DNA of 64,000 nucleotides from Chryseobacterium phosphatilyticum (GCF_002899825.2 NZ_PPED02000003.1:700263-764262), one strand, 5' to 3'; positions 1 through 10,143 are shown, numbered from the stretch's first letter. Numbers and translations are program-made. Notes: generated by a model from the sequence alone, not told the origin.

Positions 1-279
1 GGACACAGAGGAGGAAACCACCCTGTATTGGATTTAGAAAAAAATACAGTAGCCATCACTTCTCAGAACCATGGATATGCAGTAGATCAGGAAAGTTTAA
101 AAGGAACAGACCTTATCGAAACGCACATCGCTTTGAACGACAGAACCAACGAAGGATTAAAACATAAAATCCATCCTTGTTTCTCTGTTCAGTATCATCC
201 TGAAGCGAGTCCTGGTCCTGAAGATGCAAACTACTTATTTGATGAATTCATCGAAATGATGGAGGACTTTAAAAAGTAA
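1..279 (+). CDS. carA: carbamoyl-phosphate synthase small subunit, C-terminal part
   Basis: This is the 3' end of the glutaminase subunit of carbamoyl-phosphate synthase, which supplies ammonia from glutamine for arginine and pyrimidine synthesis. The frame is open from base 1, so the gene begins outside the window. The peptide starts with GHRGGNHPV and ends with [10 protein letters not shown], which carries the His and Glu of the class I glutamine amidotransferase triad; the nucleophile Cys lies upstream. The TTG at 28 is not the real start. carB follows after one inserted small gene, so the pair is probably still one transcription unit. Identity is firm from motif and neighbour. Confidence 0.95.
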   Translation, partial: GHRGGNHPVLDLEKNTVAITSQNHGYAVDQESLKGTDLIETHIALNDRTNEGLKHKIHPCFSVQYHPEASPGPEDANYLFDEFIEMMEDFKK

Positions 280-282
280 GAA

Positions 283-317
283 AGACTTCAGATAGTAGAC
301 ATCAGATAACAGACTTT
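283..317. repeat. left imperfect inverted repeat flanking the S23 gene
   Basis: A 35-base stretch built from GACATCAGA-like units. Its reverse complement matches the 35 bases at 687-721 at about 25 positions without gaps. The two copies bracket the four-helix-bundle gene exactly, like ends of an inserted unit. Confidence 0.6.
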
Positions 318-320
318 ATC

Positions 321-674
321 ATGCATAATTTTGAAAAATTGGTTTTTTGGCAGAAATCTATAGAACTTGCAAAACAGGTTTATATCATTTGTGCGGAGTT
401 ACCTAAAGATGAAAAGTTTGGTTTGATTTCTCAAATTAAAAGGTCTGTAATCTCTATTCCTTCAAATATAGCCGAAGGAGCAGGAAGAAATAATGATAGA
501 GAATTTTATCATTTTCTTGGAATAGCAAATGCATCCTCTTTTGAGTTACAGACACAATTAATTTTAACCAGAGAATTAAATTTACTTGAAGCAGAAAAAG
601 TCAATGGCTTAATATCAAATCTGAATGAAATTCAAAGAATGATTTATACATTCAAATCTAATTTAAAAATGTAA
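321..674 (+). CDS. four helix bundle protein (S23/IVP family)
   Basis: A 117-aa protein of the family first known from intervening sequences of 23S rRNA genes (TIGR02436-type). Recognisable features are the opening NFEKLVFWQKSIELAKQVY, the central ISIPSNIAEGAGR motif and FYHFLGIANASSFELQTQL. The fold is a small helical bundle that forms pentamers in known structures; its cellular function is unsettled. It lies between carA and carB on their strand, an unusual place, and is flanked by imperfect inverted repeats at 283-317 and 687-721. I infer that it arrived as an insertion that left the operon transcribed through. Confidence 0.9.
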   Translation: MHNFEKLVFWQKSIELAKQVYIICAELPKDEKFGLISQIKRSVISIPSNIAEGAGRNNDREFYHFLGIANASSFELQTQLILTRELNLLEAEKVNGLISNLNEIQRMIYTFKSNLKM

Positions 675-686
675 AACATCCTGTTG

Positions 687-721
687 GAAGTCTGAAATCT
701 GACATCTAACATCTTGTATCT
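687..721. repeat. right imperfect inverted repeat flanking the S23 gene
   Basis: Counterpart of 283-317 in inverted orientation. It ends 12 bases before the carB start, so the insertion left the carB translation start untouched. Confidence 0.6.
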
Positions 722-733
722 AAAAAAAGAAAA

Positions 734-3700
734 ATGGCAAAACGTACAGATATAAAAACAATTTTAGTAATCGGTTCAGGACCTATCATCATCGGTCAGG
801 CAGCTGAATTTGATTACGCAGGAACGCAGGCTTGTCTGTCTTTGAAAGAAGAAGGCTACAAGGTAATTTTGATCAACTCAAACCCTGCAACAATCATGAC
901 AGATGTGGAAATCGCTGATAAAGTATATATCGAGCCGATTTCATTACAATTTGTAAGCCACATCATCAGAAAGGAACGTCCGGATGCGTTACTACCAACG
1001 CTTGGAGGACAGACTGGTTTGAATATGGCGGTTGAATTGGAAAAATCAGGAATTCTTGAAGAATGTAAGGTAGAAGTATTAGGAACTAAGCTTTCTGCCA
1101 TCAACAGAGCGGAAGATAGAGATCTTTTCCGTGAGTTGATGAGAGAACTGAACGAACCGGTTCCTGAATCTGACATCGTAAACACAGTAGAAGGAGCTCT
1201 TGCCTTTGCAGATAACATCGGATATCCTGTAATTGTTCGTCCTGCCTTTACAATGGGAGGTACAGGAGGAGGTATCGCCTCTACTGAAGCTGAATTGAAG
1301 GAGATTGCAGAATTGGGTCTTAAGCACAGCCCGGTGACCCAGTGTCTTATCGAAAAATCAATTGCAGGTTTCAAAGAAATTGAATACGAAGTAATGCGTG
1401 ATGCAAACGACAACGCCATTGTAGTTTGTAACATGGAAAATATTGATCCCGTAGGAGTTCACACTGGGGACTCTATCGTGGTGGCACCTTCTCAGACCCT
1501 TTCAGACAGAGAGTACCAGTTATTGAGAAATGCTTCTTTAAAAATCATCAGAGCCCTAGGAATTGAAGGAGGATGTAACGTACAGTTAGCTTTAGATCCA
1601 CATTCATTTGATTACTATATCATCGAGGTAAACCCAAGGGTATCCCGTTCATCAGCTCTGGCAAGTAAGGCAACAGGGTACCCGATTGCAAAAATTGCTG
1701 CAAAAATTGCGGTAGGATTAACGCTTGATGAAATCATGAACCCGGTAACAGGAAAAACATACGCATGTTTTGAGCCGGCTCTTGATTACGTAGTAACAAA
1801 ATTCCCGAGATTCCCATTCGATAAATTCGAAACGGCAGACAGAAGACTTTCTACTCAGATGAAAGCGACAGGGGAAGTAATGGCGATCGGAAGAAACCTT
1901 GAAGAATCTTTACAAAAAGCAATCCGTTCATTAGAAACAGGAATTAAACATTTAGGATTAAAAACCAAACAGGCTGAAGCACTTACTGCTGAGGAAATTG
2001 AAAGAAGAATCAGAGTATGTGATGATGAAAGATTATTTATTATCGGAGATGCTTTAAGAAGAGGATACGACTGGGAACAAATTGTAGAATGGAGTAAAAT
2101 AGATAAATTCTTCATCTGGAAGCTTAAAAAACTGGTTGATTTCGAAAAAGTTATCGCTGAAAATAAATTTGATAAAGAAACATTAATTGAAGCGAAGAGA
2201 TTAGGTTTCGCAGACATCAATATCGCAGTTCTTTGGGATGTAAAAGAACGTGAGGTTTTCAACTTCAGAAAAGAAAACGGAGTGATGCCGGTTTATAAAA
2301 TGGTAGACACTTGCGCTGCTGAATTTGAAAGTGAAACACCTTACTTCTACGGGACTTACGAAGAAGAGAACGAAAGTGTAGTTTCTGATAAAGAAAAGAT
2401 CATTGTATTAGGTTCCGGTCCTATCAGAATCGGACAGGGGGTTGAGTTTGACTACGCTACTGTTCATTCAGTATGGGCGATCAAAGAAATGGGTTACGAA
2501 GCGATTATCATCAACAATAACCCTGAAACAGTTTCTACAGACTTCTCCATTTCAGATAAACTATACTTCGAGCCACTTACGGAAGAAGATGTAATGAACA
2601 TCATTGAGCTTGAAAAACCAAAAGGAGTAGTCGTACAGTTTGGAGGACAGACTGCGATCAACCTTGCAGATAAATTAGCCTCTCACGGAGTACAGATCCT
2701 GGGAACTTCACTGGAAGATCTTGACAGAGCTGAAAACAGAGATAAATTTGAAAAAGCTCTTCAGGAGATGGGAATTCCTCAACCAAAAGGAAGAACATCG
2801 ACTTCAAAAGAAGAAGCAATCAAAATTGCCAATGAAATTGGTTATCCGGTATTGGTACGTCCAAGCTACGTTCTTGGAGGTAGAGCAATGGAGATTGTAT
2901 ATGGAGAAGCTGAGTTGGCTTATTATATGGAGCATGCGGTAGAAGCAAGCCCTGAACACCCTGTTTTGGTTGACAAATACATGGTAGGAAAAGAGATCGA
3001 AGTAGATGCAATCTGCGACGGTGAGACAGTGGTGATTCCGGGAATTATGGAACATATTGAAAGAGCGGGAGTTCACTCCGGAGACTCCATCGCGGTATAT
3101 CCTCCACAGAATATTTCTCAAAGCGAAATCGACACCTTAGTTGATTATACCCAAAGATTAGCAAAAGGATTGAATGTAATCGGATTGATGAATATCCAGT
3201 ATGTTCTTTTCGAAGGAAATGTATATGTAATCGAGGTTAATCCACGTTCTTCAAGAACAGTTCCTTTCTTATCTAAAATCACTGAGGTTCCAATGGCTAA
3301 CCTTGCTACAAAGGCAATCTTAGGACAAAAACTGAAAGATCTCGGATACAAGCACGGCTTGGTTCCAAACAAAGAAGGCGTATTTGTGAAAGTTCCTGTG
3401 TTCTCTTTCTCTAAACTAACGAAAGTTGACATCTCTTTAGGCCCTGAAATGAAGTCTACAGGAGAGGTTATGGGAAAAGATACCACGCTGGAAAAGGCTC
3501 TTTACAAAGGATTGGTTGCAGCCGGAAGAAAAGTTCCGATGCACGGATCGATCTTGTTCACCGTAGCAGACAAGCATAAAGAAGAAGCGGCTGATCTGGC
3601 AGCAAGATTCCATGAAGTAGGATTCAGAATCTGGGCAACAGAAGGTACCGCAAAGTTCTTCGAAGAAAAAGGTATTCCTTGCAAAATAGGATATAAAATC

Positions 3701-3916
3701 GGAGAAGAAAGTGTAAACCTTATCGACCTGATCCAGAAAGGAAAAGTTCAGTATGTTGTGAATACTACGACAAAAGGTAAACAAGCTGAAAGAGACGGAT
3801 TCCAGATCCGAAGAATGAGTGTGGAAAATGGTGTTCCTTGTTTAACTTCAATGGATACGGTAGAAGCAATTCTAAAAGTAATCGAAAGCATGAGCTTCAA
3901 AATGGAGACCATGTAA
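734..3916 (+). CDS. carB: carbamoyl-phosphate synthase large subunit
   Basis: Complete 1060-aa synthetase subunit making carbamoyl phosphate from bicarbonate, ammonia and two ATP. The usual tandem layout is visible: two homologous ATP-grasp halves, the first opening with [20 protein letters not shown] and the second near residue 553 with [17 protein letters not shown], and a C-terminal MGS-like regulatory domain from about residue 930. Both halves carry the FGGQT/LGGQT and EVNPR motifs of ATP-grasp enzymes. Length is close to that of the E. coli enzyme. It follows carA with one small gene inserted and is closed by a hairpin terminator at 3941. Confidence 0.98.
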   Translation: MAKRTDIKTILVIGSGPIIIGQAAEFDYAGTQACLSLKEEGYKVILINSNPATIMTDVEIADKVYIEPISLQFVSHIIRKERPDALLPTLGGQTGLNMAVELEKSGILEECKVEVLGTKLSAINRAEDRDLFRELMRELNEPVPESDIVNTVEGALAFADNIGYPVIVRPAFTMGGTGGGIASTEAELKEIAELGLKHSPVTQCLIEKSIAGFKEIEYEVMRDANDNAIVVCNMENIDPVGVHTGDSIVVAPSQTLSDREYQLLRNASLKIIRALGIEGGCNVQLALDPHSFDYYIIEVNPRVSRSSALASKATGYPIAKIAAKIAVGLTLDEIMNPVTGKTYACFEPALDYVVTKFPRFPFDKFETADRRLSTQMKATGEVMAIGRNLEESLQKAIRSLETGIKHLGLKTKQAEALTAEEIERRIRVCDDERLFIIGDALRRGYDWEQIVEWSKIDKFFIWKLKKLVDFEKVIAENKFDKETLIEAKRLGFADINIAVLWDVKEREVFNFRKENGVMPVYKMVDTCAAEFESETPYFYGTYEEENESVVSDKEKIIVLGSGPIRIGQGVEFDYATVHSVWAIKEMGYEAIIINNNPETVSTDFSISDKLYFEPLTEEDVMNIIELEKPKGVVVQFGGQTAINLADKLASHGVQILGTSLEDLDRAENRDKFEKALQEMGIPQPKGRTSTSKEEAIKIANEIGYPVLVRPSYVLGGRAMEIVYGEAELAYYMEHAVEASPEHPVLVDKYMVGKEIEVDAICDGETVVIPGIMEHIERAGVHSGDSIAVYPPQNISQSEIDTLVDYTQRLAKGLNVIGLMNIQYVLFEGNVYVIEVNPRSSRTVPFLSKITEVPMANLATKAILGQKLKDLGYKHGLVPNKEGVFVKVPVFSFSKLTKVDISLGPEMKSTGEVMGKDTTLEKALYKGLVAAGRKVPMHGSILFTVADKHKEEAADLAARFHEVGFRIWATEGTAKFFEEKGIPCKIGYKIGEESVNLIDLIQKGKVQYVVNTTTKGKQAERDGFQIRRMSVENGVPCLTSMDTVEAILKVIESMSFKMETM

Positions 3917-3940
3917 TTTTGGATTAAAATATTTAAAAAA

Positions 3941-3971
3941 ACGCATCTTAGAAAAAAGGTGCGTTTTTTTT
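3941..3971 (+). terminator. rho-independent terminator after carB
   Basis: ACGCATCTT pairs with AAGGTGCGT (one G-T pair) around a short A-rich loop, followed by a run of eight T. Confidence 0.85.
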
Positions 3972-4030
3972 GGATAAATGGATAAGTTAAAAGTATTCTG
4001 TTTATTTTTACAAAAACCATCTAAACAATA

Positions 4031-4474
4031 ATGAGCATAAAGGTAATGATCACGGGATTGTTAAGCTGCATTTGTATCCTTATATTTTCGGGGTGTTCCT
4101 GGATAACTGATTTTTATATTCAAAATCTTACGGGAACTAAAAAAGTAATAAAGATCAATTATAATTATCCGGTCTCAAAAGCAATTGACAGTGAATCCGG
4201 AAACTTTGGATTTAATTATGAGAATGGAATACTGTCACCCCGTTCTTTTTATAAAATCAAAAATCCAAAGTCTCTTGATAAAATAAAAGTGAGAGATTCT
4301 TCCATTGTTATTGAACTTTATCCGAATTCAACAACAAAAATTTACAAAAGCCATAATGGAAGCTGGAGATATAGGATTAAAAGTGTTGAGATTGATGGAA
4401 CAATATTTTCTCCTGCAGAATTGAAAGATAGAACCAGATATATCCGTAATGATTATGTTTATAAAATTGAATAA
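4031..4474 (+). CDS. small lipoprotein, function unknown
   Basis: A 147-aa protein with a lipoprotein signal: a hydrophobic stretch ending in FSGC, with the lipidated Cys at residue 22. The rest is a small beta-rich domain with many Lys, Tyr and Ile and no motif I recognise. It is probably anchored in the outer or inner membrane facing the periplasm. It starts 60 bases after the carB terminator, so it should have its own promoter. No family assigned. Confidence 0.7.
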   Translation: MSIKVMITGLLSCICILIFSGCSWITDFYIQNLTGTKKVIKINYNYPVSKAIDSESGNFGFNYENGILSPRSFYKIKNPKSLDKIKVRDSSIVIELYPNSTTKIYKSHNGSWRYRIKSVEIDGTIFSPAELKDRTRYIRNDYVYKIE

Positions 4475-4514
4475 ATATTTTGTGAGATATAACTTCTTAT
4501 TAATGGTTGAAAAT

Positions 4515-4547
4515 AAACCTAACAGGTTTCAAAAACCTGTTAGGTTT
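4515..4547. repeat. perfect 15-bp palindromic repeat
   Basis: AAACCTAACAGGTTT and its exact reverse complement are separated by only three bases. There is no T-run after it, so it is not a classic terminator. From memory, this palindrome recurs between genes in Chryseobacterium and Flavobacterium genomes, which would make it a dispersed repeat; only one copy is in this window. Confidence 0.7.
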
Positions 4548-4556
4548 GAATCCGGT

Positions 4557-4845
4557 ATGAAAATAGTCCTTCAAATTTTTATATTACTATCCTTCCGTTT
4601 GTTGTGTAGAAGCTCCTCACAAGAAGGATACTTTAGTTTTATATGAAAATAAAACATCTAAAAGTCATTTTTACGGGAAAGGAACATATAAATTATACGA
4701 TGGAATAAATCCGGAAATAGAGCTTCATTATAAAGACATTGATCAATTAGCAATTTACCATACTTATTTTTTAAATAAAATATTTCAAAACCCCAAGATT
4801 ATGCTGAACGCTGATTCAAATCATTATTATGAAAAACTACAATAG
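4557..4845 (+). pseudogene. frameshifted small secreted protein
   Basis: An ATG at 4557 opens a signal-peptide-like start (MKIVLQIFILLSFRLLC) that stops after 29 codons. In the +1 frame, reading continues without a stop from DTLVLYENKTSKSHFYGKG to a TAG at 4843-4845, ending with YYEKL and Q. The two parts together would give a secreted or lipoprotein of about 95 aa. A single indel near 4605-4625 would explain it. Either a decayed gene or a sequencing error; function unknown. Confidence 0.5.
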
Positions 4846-4897
4846 TACTTGTGGAACAAGATTCATATTATTTACAATCCTTAACAAGCAATGAAGA

Positions 4898-5734
4898 ATG
4901 GATAAAAGAGCAATACAAATTTTACTAGAAACCATAAAAAAAGCCCAGAAAGAAAGCTTGCGTGACTGGTTTGAATGGGATACCTATATGCAATACATCA
5001 CGGAAGAAGATTTTGAGTATGCAAAAAAGTTTTCGGTAATGTTTGATCAGGAAAACATCAGTCACGACGAAATTTGCAGACGAATTAAAACAGCTGTTGC
5101 TAAAATTAAAAAACAAGACGTGATAAACGCCTTTCTTTACAGTTTAAGTACAAGACAGTTGGAGTACCGTTCGTTTTTATCGAGTTATTGTATAGGGAAA
5201 TCTTTAATACAACATAACTTTACGCCAAGTCCTGAACCTAACGAGGGAATTTGCGAAATTTGTGAACTTCATACATATGAATTTGAAGACCCTGTTGAAT
5301 TCAATACCATCAATTATTTTAAATATAATGATGGACCTTGCTTTGATAATTTAATTCAGGTCTTATTTGATGTAGAGCAATTCCCGAAACTCCCGGTTGT
5401 GAAACCGGCTGACAGTGATTATAAGATATTAGACGAGCTGAGAAAAATAATTGAAACTGCTGATCCCAATGACAGAATATCACAACTCAAAAAGAAAATT
5501 TCCAAAATACTTAAGTCCAATGATGGGGAGCGACAAGACGTATTGGAAATTTTAGGGGTAATTGGCATTTTACATGATGATATGCACTTTGGATACGATG
5601 AAAAATTCGTTACCTATCCCGAAAGAGAGCATAGGCCTATTAGAAATGATGATGTGGGTTATCCGGCCAGATGGTGGCAGGGAAAGTTTGGAATTGATCA
5701 GGAAAAATGGAAATATTGGTTTGGAAATACTTAA
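4898..5734 (+). CDS. hypothetical cytosolic protein
   Basis: A 278-aa protein that I do not recognise. It has no signal peptide or membrane segment. A CEICELH motif in the middle could be half of a metal site. The second half has a Lys-rich helix (SQLKKKISKILKSNDGERQ), and the C-terminus is Trp- and aromatic-rich (PARWWQGKFG). It follows the frameshifted fragment and precedes a secreted hydrolase on the same strand by about 60 bases. Coding status is supported by length and ordinary composition. Confidence 0.7.
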   Translation: MDKRAIQILLETIKKAQKESLRDWFEWDTYMQYITEEDFEYAKKFSVMFDQENISHDEICRRIKTAVAKIKKQDVINAFLYSLSTRQLEYRSFLSSYCIGKSLIQHNFTPSPEPNEGICEICELHTYEFEDPVEFNTINYFKYNDGPCFDNLIQVLFDVEQFPKLPVVKPADSDYKILDELRKIIETADPNDRISQLKKKISKILKSNDGERQDVLEILGVIGILHDDMHFGYDEKFVTYPEREHRPIRNDDVGYPARWWQGKFGIDQEKWKYWFGNT

Positions 5735-5791
5735 TATAGTGAAGTGAAAATGAACATAAGCCAATGCCAATGTAAATTATTTAAATATACC

Positions 5792-6622
5792 ATGCAAAAA
5801 CAAGTTCTACAGTCAATTCTTATTTTAGTTTTTAGTGCAAATTTAATCTTTGCTCAAAGAAAAGAGTTCCGGGATGACAAAGTTGATACCCTGATGTTTG
5901 TCAGCAACCGGAAAATAGTAAATAGTCTTAATGCTGAGCCTTTTCGAAAAAAGATATTTTCAAAAGATAATTTACAAATCCCTTACAGGCTTTTAACTCC
6001 GAAAAATAATATCGGTACGAAAAAATATCCTTTGATTCTTACTTTTCATAATTCAACAAGAATCGGAACAGATAATGAAAGCCAACTGGAACCGTTGGCA
6101 AGAATCTGGTTGAGAGATGATGTTTACAGCAAATATCCATGCTATGTCATAGCACCACAATTCAGCAAACGTTCTTCCAATTATGAAAATATAGCAGGCG
6201 ATATTCAAACGGCAAAACCGTCAGATGAAGCTATTGCTGTGCTTGAATTGATCAGAAATATTGAAAAAGAATACCCCAATATAGACAAGAACAGAATTTA
6301 TCTGATGGGCTATTCTATGGGTGCTTCTACAGCACAGAATCTTTTAAATCTTCAACCTGATCTGTTTGCTGCTATGGTATCTATCGCTGCTGTTCCTGAC
6401 TTTTCAAACTTATCAGAAATAAACAGGAAAAACATCTGGCTGATTCATGGGCAAAAAGACAACGAAAACCCGTATAGTGGAAGTGTTGAATTATTTAAGA
6501 AAATGGCTTCAAATCCGAACTTAACTTTCACTACCTTCACCCACCTCAATCATAATAATATTACGATTCCTTTTTTATTGACGGAAGAAATACCCAAATG
6601 GTTGTTTGGAAAAAGAAAATAG
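5792..6622 (+). CDS. secreted alpha/beta hydrolase (esterase / prolyl-oligopeptidase-like)
   Basis: An exported serine hydrolase. The nucleophile elbow is GYSMG in the middle of the protein, followed by LIHGQKDNENPYSGS for the acid region and a late His in THLNHNN. The start at 5792 is preferred over the ATG at 5744, because it puts a clean signal peptide ending SANLIFAQ at the N-terminus. The family (PhaC/poly(3-hydroxyalkanoate) depolymerase-like and dienelactone-type esterases) covers many substrates; none can be named. The next gene starts just after it, so the two may be co-transcribed. Confidence 0.8.
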   Translation: MQKQVLQSILILVFSANLIFAQRKEFRDDKVDTLMFVSNRKIVNSLNAEPFRKKIFSKDNLQIPYRLLTPKNNIGTKKYPLILTFHNSTRIGTDNESQLEPLARIWLRDDVYSKYPCYVIAPQFSKRSSNYENIAGDIQTAKPSDEAIAVLELIRNIEKEYPNIDKNRIYLMGYSMGASTAQNLLNLQPDLFAAMVSIAAVPDFSNLSEINRKNIWLIHGQKDNENPYSGSVELFKKMASNPNLTFTTFTHLNHNNITIPFLLTEEIPKWLFGKRK

Positions 6623-6645
6623 AGAAAAAGTACATCTTTTGTAGT

Positions 6646-7071
6646 ATGAGCATCCCACACGAAATAGAAAACTATATCAAACTTCAGCCGGAATCCAAAC
6701 GTAATGATATGCTGGAACTTCATGAACGCATATTACAAAATTTACCTTCATGTAAATTATGGTTTTTGGATGGTAAAAATGAACAGGGTAAATTGGTTTC
6801 CAACCCTAATATCGGTTACGGATCCTACCTTATGAAATATGCCGACGGTACAACCAAAGAATTCTATCGTATCGGCATCAGTGCCAATACAACCGGGATT
6901 TCAGTCTACATCATGGGAATCGACGATAAAAACCATCTCCCTCAAATGTATGGTAAAAGAATAGGCAAAGCAACGGTAACAGGATATTGCATTAAGTTCA
7001 AAGCTTTGAAAGATATTAATAGGGACGTTCTTGAACAAGCAATAAAGGACGGTGCTAAACCGAGGTTTTGA
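6646..7071 (+). CDS. DUF1801-type (YdhG-like) domain protein
   Basis: About 141 aa from the ATG at 6646 (MSIPHEIENYIKLQPESKR), which fits the family start better than the ATG at 6598 inside the upstream gene. The order of features, a helical N-terminus with LQNLPSCKLWF, then YADGTTKEFYRIGIS, a short IMGID strand and a C-terminal KFKALKDIN helix, matches the small YdhG/DUF1801 fold. Role unknown; cytosolic. Confidence 0.7.
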   Translation: MSIPHEIENYIKLQPESKRNDMLELHERILQNLPSCKLWFLDGKNEQGKLVSNPNIGYGSYLMKYADGTTKEFYRIGISANTTGISVYIMGIDDKNHLPQMYGKRIGKATVTGYCIKFKALKDINRDVLEQAIKDGAKPRF

Positions 7072-7096
7072 TTTTTTTAAAGGTTAAACGATCTGG

Positions 7097-8251
7097 CTAA
7101 TTTTCGGATGGTATATCGATCTTCTGATTCCTGGCATAAACACTGGGAGACATCCCCGTAATTTTTTTAAAATTCCGGTTAAAACTGGTTTTGGAATTAA
7201 ACCCACATTCAAAAGCCAGTGACAACAGGGTATATTGCCGGCTTTCGGGCTGTAGAAGCAATTGTTTGAAAGCTTCTATCCTGAGAGTATTGATGTAATC
7301 ATAAAAGTTTTTCCCTTCCCTTGAATTGATAACCTGGGAAAGAATGCCTGGTGTAATATTCAGTATTCCGGCAAGATCTCCTAAAGTAAGTTCCGGGTCT
7401 TTATAACATTCCTGTTCTTTCATTAAAACCAGCAATTCAGCCTGAATTTCAGATGCTTTGTTTTCGTCCACTTTTGTTTTTTCATACTTTATGCGGTCAG
7501 CCGTTTCTGTAATATGATCAGCTTTTTTTGGCTGAGCAGCCGTTTCAAGCACTGCCGGAAGAAGTACTTCATGCGGTAAGGATGTATTTGAAAAAATACC
7601 TGTCTGACGGATGCCAAAATACCCGATAAAAAAGATGAATAATGCAACAGCAATATACAGAGCTTGTGCCGACTGTATAAAAATCACAACAATCCAGATC
7701 ACACCCATTCCCGAAATAAGGTATCGCATCCAGCTAAGGGTAATCTTATCTGTATTGGAGAATTGTCCTGCAATATTCCGCTGATGCCTGCTAAGGAGTA
7801 TAAGTGATAGGATCACATACACTACACCTGAAATCATAATAGCGGTAACCATTCCATGAAATAGAGGTGTAAAAGCCGATAATGCATAAGTACTTGAGTG
7901 TACTTCCGGGAGAACAAATGCCAATATGATGGCCACCAATATAGCTGGAATAAAATGAAGTAAATACAGCCATTTGTGGTGGTGCTGGCAGCTCAGAAAC
8001 AAAATATACAGGTATAAAAAAGGACCATGAAGGAATGGTAACGGTAATTCCCATCCCACAAGATCAGGAGTTTTATAGGCCAGTCCTGAAGCATACCATG
8101 CGATAAAGATCAAATGCACCAGAGCAAAAAATAACCAGATGCTCAAAATCTTGTCGGCACCGGTTTTTTGCCGCTTACTGATCAACATAATGAAAAGAAA
8201 AAGCGATATTGAAATCCCAGCTACGTAAATAAGTTGCCAGCCTGTTGCCAT
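7097..8251 (-). CDS. membrane-embedded AraC-family transcriptional regulator
   Basis: A 384-aa regulator with about seven hydrophobic segments in residues 1-215 and a C-terminal AraC double helix-turn-helix (roughly 265-375; GFNSKTSFNRNFKKITGMSPSVY is the hallmark end). This 7TM-AraC layout is frequent in Bacteroidota and suggests that a membrane or periplasmic signal is read directly by the DNA-binding protein. It is read towards the preceding genes and away from the secreted protein gene at 8930. The target is unknown; the adjacent lipoprotein esterase and iron cluster are candidates by position only. Confidence 0.9.
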   Translation of the reverse strand: MATGWQLIYVAGISISLFLFIMLISKRQKTGADKILSIWLFFALVHLIFIAWYASGLAYKTPDLVGWELPLPFLHGPFLYLYILFLSCQHHHKWLYLLHFIPAILVAIILAFVLPEVHSSTYALSAFTPLFHGMVTAIMISGVVYVILSLILLSRHQRNIAGQFSNTDKITLSWMRYLISGMGVIWIVVIFIQSAQALYIAVALFIFFIGYFGIRQTGIFSNTSLPHEVLLPAVLETAAQPKKADHITETADRIKYEKTKVDENKASEIQAELLVLMKEQECYKDPELTLGDLAGILNITPGILSQVINSREGKNFYDYINTLRIEAFKQLLLQPESRQYTLLSLAFECGFNSKTSFNRNFKKITGMSPSVYARNQKIDIPSEN

Positions 8252-8360
8252 TATTATAACAAATCAAAAAGTAAAAATAGCAAATAAAAGGCTGTAATGA
8301 TCTTTTTTTGATAAACGATTAATTGGATTTTCTCTCCGGGGATTGTCATTGATCTGTTCT

Positions 8361-8930
8361 TTATCGGTATAATTTAATGCCTATCCCCATTTCAAGATAC
8401 ACCAAGTTTGATAAAGTTCCCTGAGGGTAATATCGGATTGGGCTCAATGGACAATAAAGTCTTGTATCGAATGTATATCTTTTTTTTCCCATTGAAAACT
8501 CATACATCAGGCCATAATCTGCTATAGTACTGTGGGTACTCACTATTATTTTATCCAGATCAGGATTTTCCATCGTTTCTTTAAAGGCAATATGTCTGAT
8601 ACCTCCCAGAGCAAGTAAAGTATGTCTTGTTTTCCCTTTTTTTCCATAGAGAGAATACCCTATACCTAATTTTTGTGATAATGAGTAATTATAATTGGTT
8701 TTAATATAGTCTGGAGTATTTTTGAATAACAAAAAACTAAGCATGGAGTGTGACGCAATTGAAAATCTATGATCAAGCGAATGGAGAATCATTATCGATA
8801 CGGTAGATTTTAACGGGGTACCCGTTGCCCCGATGGCAGGTTTTATTTCAAGAAGTGCTTTTGGTTTGATAGAATCCTGTGCCTGCGCATAGGAGATAAT
8901 GCTCAAAAAAAGAATAAATGGCAAACGCAT
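8361..8930 (-). CDS. secreted beta-barrel-like protein, function unknown
   Basis: A 189-aa protein with a signal peptide ending SYAQAQ. The mature part alternates short amphipathic strands with Gly- and Tyr-rich turns (KLGIGYSLYGKKGK, YLEMGIGIKLY at the end), typical of small outer-membrane barrels. It is 8 bases downstream of the lipoprotein esterase gene on the same strand, so the two probably form an operon. Confidence 0.65.
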   Translation of the reverse strand: MRLPFILFLSIISYAQAQDSIKPKALLEIKPAIGATGTPLKSTVSIMILHSLDHRFSIASHSMLSFLLFKNTPDYIKTNYNYSLSQKLGIGYSLYGKKGKTRHTLLALGGIRHIAFKETMENPDLDKIIVSTHSTIADYGLMYEFSMGKKRYTFDTRLYCPLSPIRYYPQGTLSNLVYLEMGIGIKLYR

Positions 8931-8938
8931 AAAAAGTA

Positions 8939-9733
8939 TTAAAGTTGTTGAAAATAAAAAGAGATAGCCTTTTTGATATTAGGTTTTTTAGAACCCAGAT
9001 GATCCAATCCCTTAGCCCTATTATATTCCTGGGCAAAGCCTTTATAATACTGGCCAAGGATTTGTCGGAGTGCTTCTATGGGAGGTTGCATTCCGCTTTC
9101 TTCAAGTTCACCTGCCGCTAAAAAGAATCTACCATTTCTGGTTTGGTTCGCAATTCTGTTTTTTTTTTCATTAGCGAGAACAATCTGATCTCCTATCCAA
9201 AGTGACGGGCTTAAGCAAAGATAGTTACCAAAAATATCAGGGTAATTGGTAAAACAATATACACCGAACAATCCTCCTGCAGAATGTCCCAGAATTACGC
9301 GGTCTTCTCTTGAATCAGCCGCATGAAATTCTTTTTCTAGTTTTGGGATCAATTCATCATTAATAACCTTTACGAATTCATTTGCACGACCGTTTCCACT
9401 TTTAAAGGGAACAGGAAGGTAATCATCCAAACGGTCATTTCCCCATCCGACTCCTACAACCAGAATATCATCATGGTGAAAATTCTGTGATTGCTTTTGT
9501 ACTTCACTTGCCACAAGATCAAAATCCCATTTTGAATCCAAAACATAAATGGTTTTATATTCTGTAGCAGAAGGATAGTTTTTGGGTAATGCAACTTTTA
9601 TATGATAATTACTTCCGTTAATCGCTGAGCTGAGCGTAAATTCTCTGACAAGTGCCTTATCAAATTCGTCTTCCCGACAAGCCGTTAATAAAAATAATAA
9701 CAGACTGAAATAAACAATATAATATCTGTTCAT
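8939..9733 (-). CDS. lipoprotein alpha/beta hydrolase, siderophore-esterase-like
   Basis: A 264-aa protein with a lipobox ending LLTAC (Cys19), then an esterase-D/IroE-type hydrolase domain: VALPKNY and YVLD near the start, GHSAGG as nucleophile elbow around residue 150, and a C-terminal His in GLDHLGSKK. Relatives hydrolyse ferric siderophores or act as general esterases. It is head-to-head with the 10.1 kb gene, and a second esterase of the same type lies at 15052 in the TonB-receptor operon, which supports but does not prove a role in siderophore use. Confidence 0.8.
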   Translation of the reverse strand: MNRYYIVYFSLLLFLLTACREDEFDKALVREFTLSSAINGSNYHIKVALPKNYPSATEYKTIYVLDSKWDFDLVASEVQKQSQNFHHDDILVVGVGWGNDRLDDYLPVPFKSGNGRANEFVKVINDELIPKLEKEFHAADSREDRVILGHSAGGLFGVYCFTNYPDIFGNYLCLSPSLWIGDQIVLANEKKNRIANQTRNGRFFLAAGELEESGMQPPIEALRQILGQYYKGFAQEYNRAKGLDHLGSKKPNIKKAISFYFQQL

Positions 9734-10143
9734 GTGTTTTAGTTTTCAATTGTTTTGATGTGTTAATTCTTCAAGATTAATGAGACAAAAATACAGGGGA
9801 TATTTGACCTTGTCGCTCCATCTTATAAGGTGGTCTCTATTTTAAATTATTGTAAATCAGATAGATGTGATTTTTGTTACTGAATTGGCTTATAGAAATG
9901 TCTGAACAACAATCTTTTCTTTTTTCTTCATTGAAATTTTGATAAAAGAGAATCAGAAAATGAACCGGGAGTCATCAGAAGTTTTCTGAATCTTATTGTA
10001 TTTCTTTAAAACATGCGCGAAAAAACGGGTTTTAAATTTAGATTCCTTTTTTGCCAATTTATTTATAAATTAGAGCGTTAAAATTCAAGCTGTTAATGCG
10101 ATTTAAAAACTAATAAAATTTCCACCAAACATACAATAAAACC
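9734..10143. other. 410-bp divergent intergenic region
   Basis: No reading frame that I would call. On the minus strand, 9786-9793 reads TATTTTTG, matching the Bacteroidota -7 element, a possible promoter for the esterase at 9733, but no TTTG lies at the right distance. The side facing 10144 is AT-rich with no clear motif. Confidence 0.4.

Noticed and set aside
856..3784. Several antisense frames inside carB
   Set aside because: carB is intact over the whole stretch; these are shadow frames without motifs.
4449..4646. 65-codon frame spanning the palindrome
   Set aside because: It starts inside the upstream lipoprotein gene and runs through the repeat; only its last part, from 4557, is kept as the signal peptide of the frameshifted gene.
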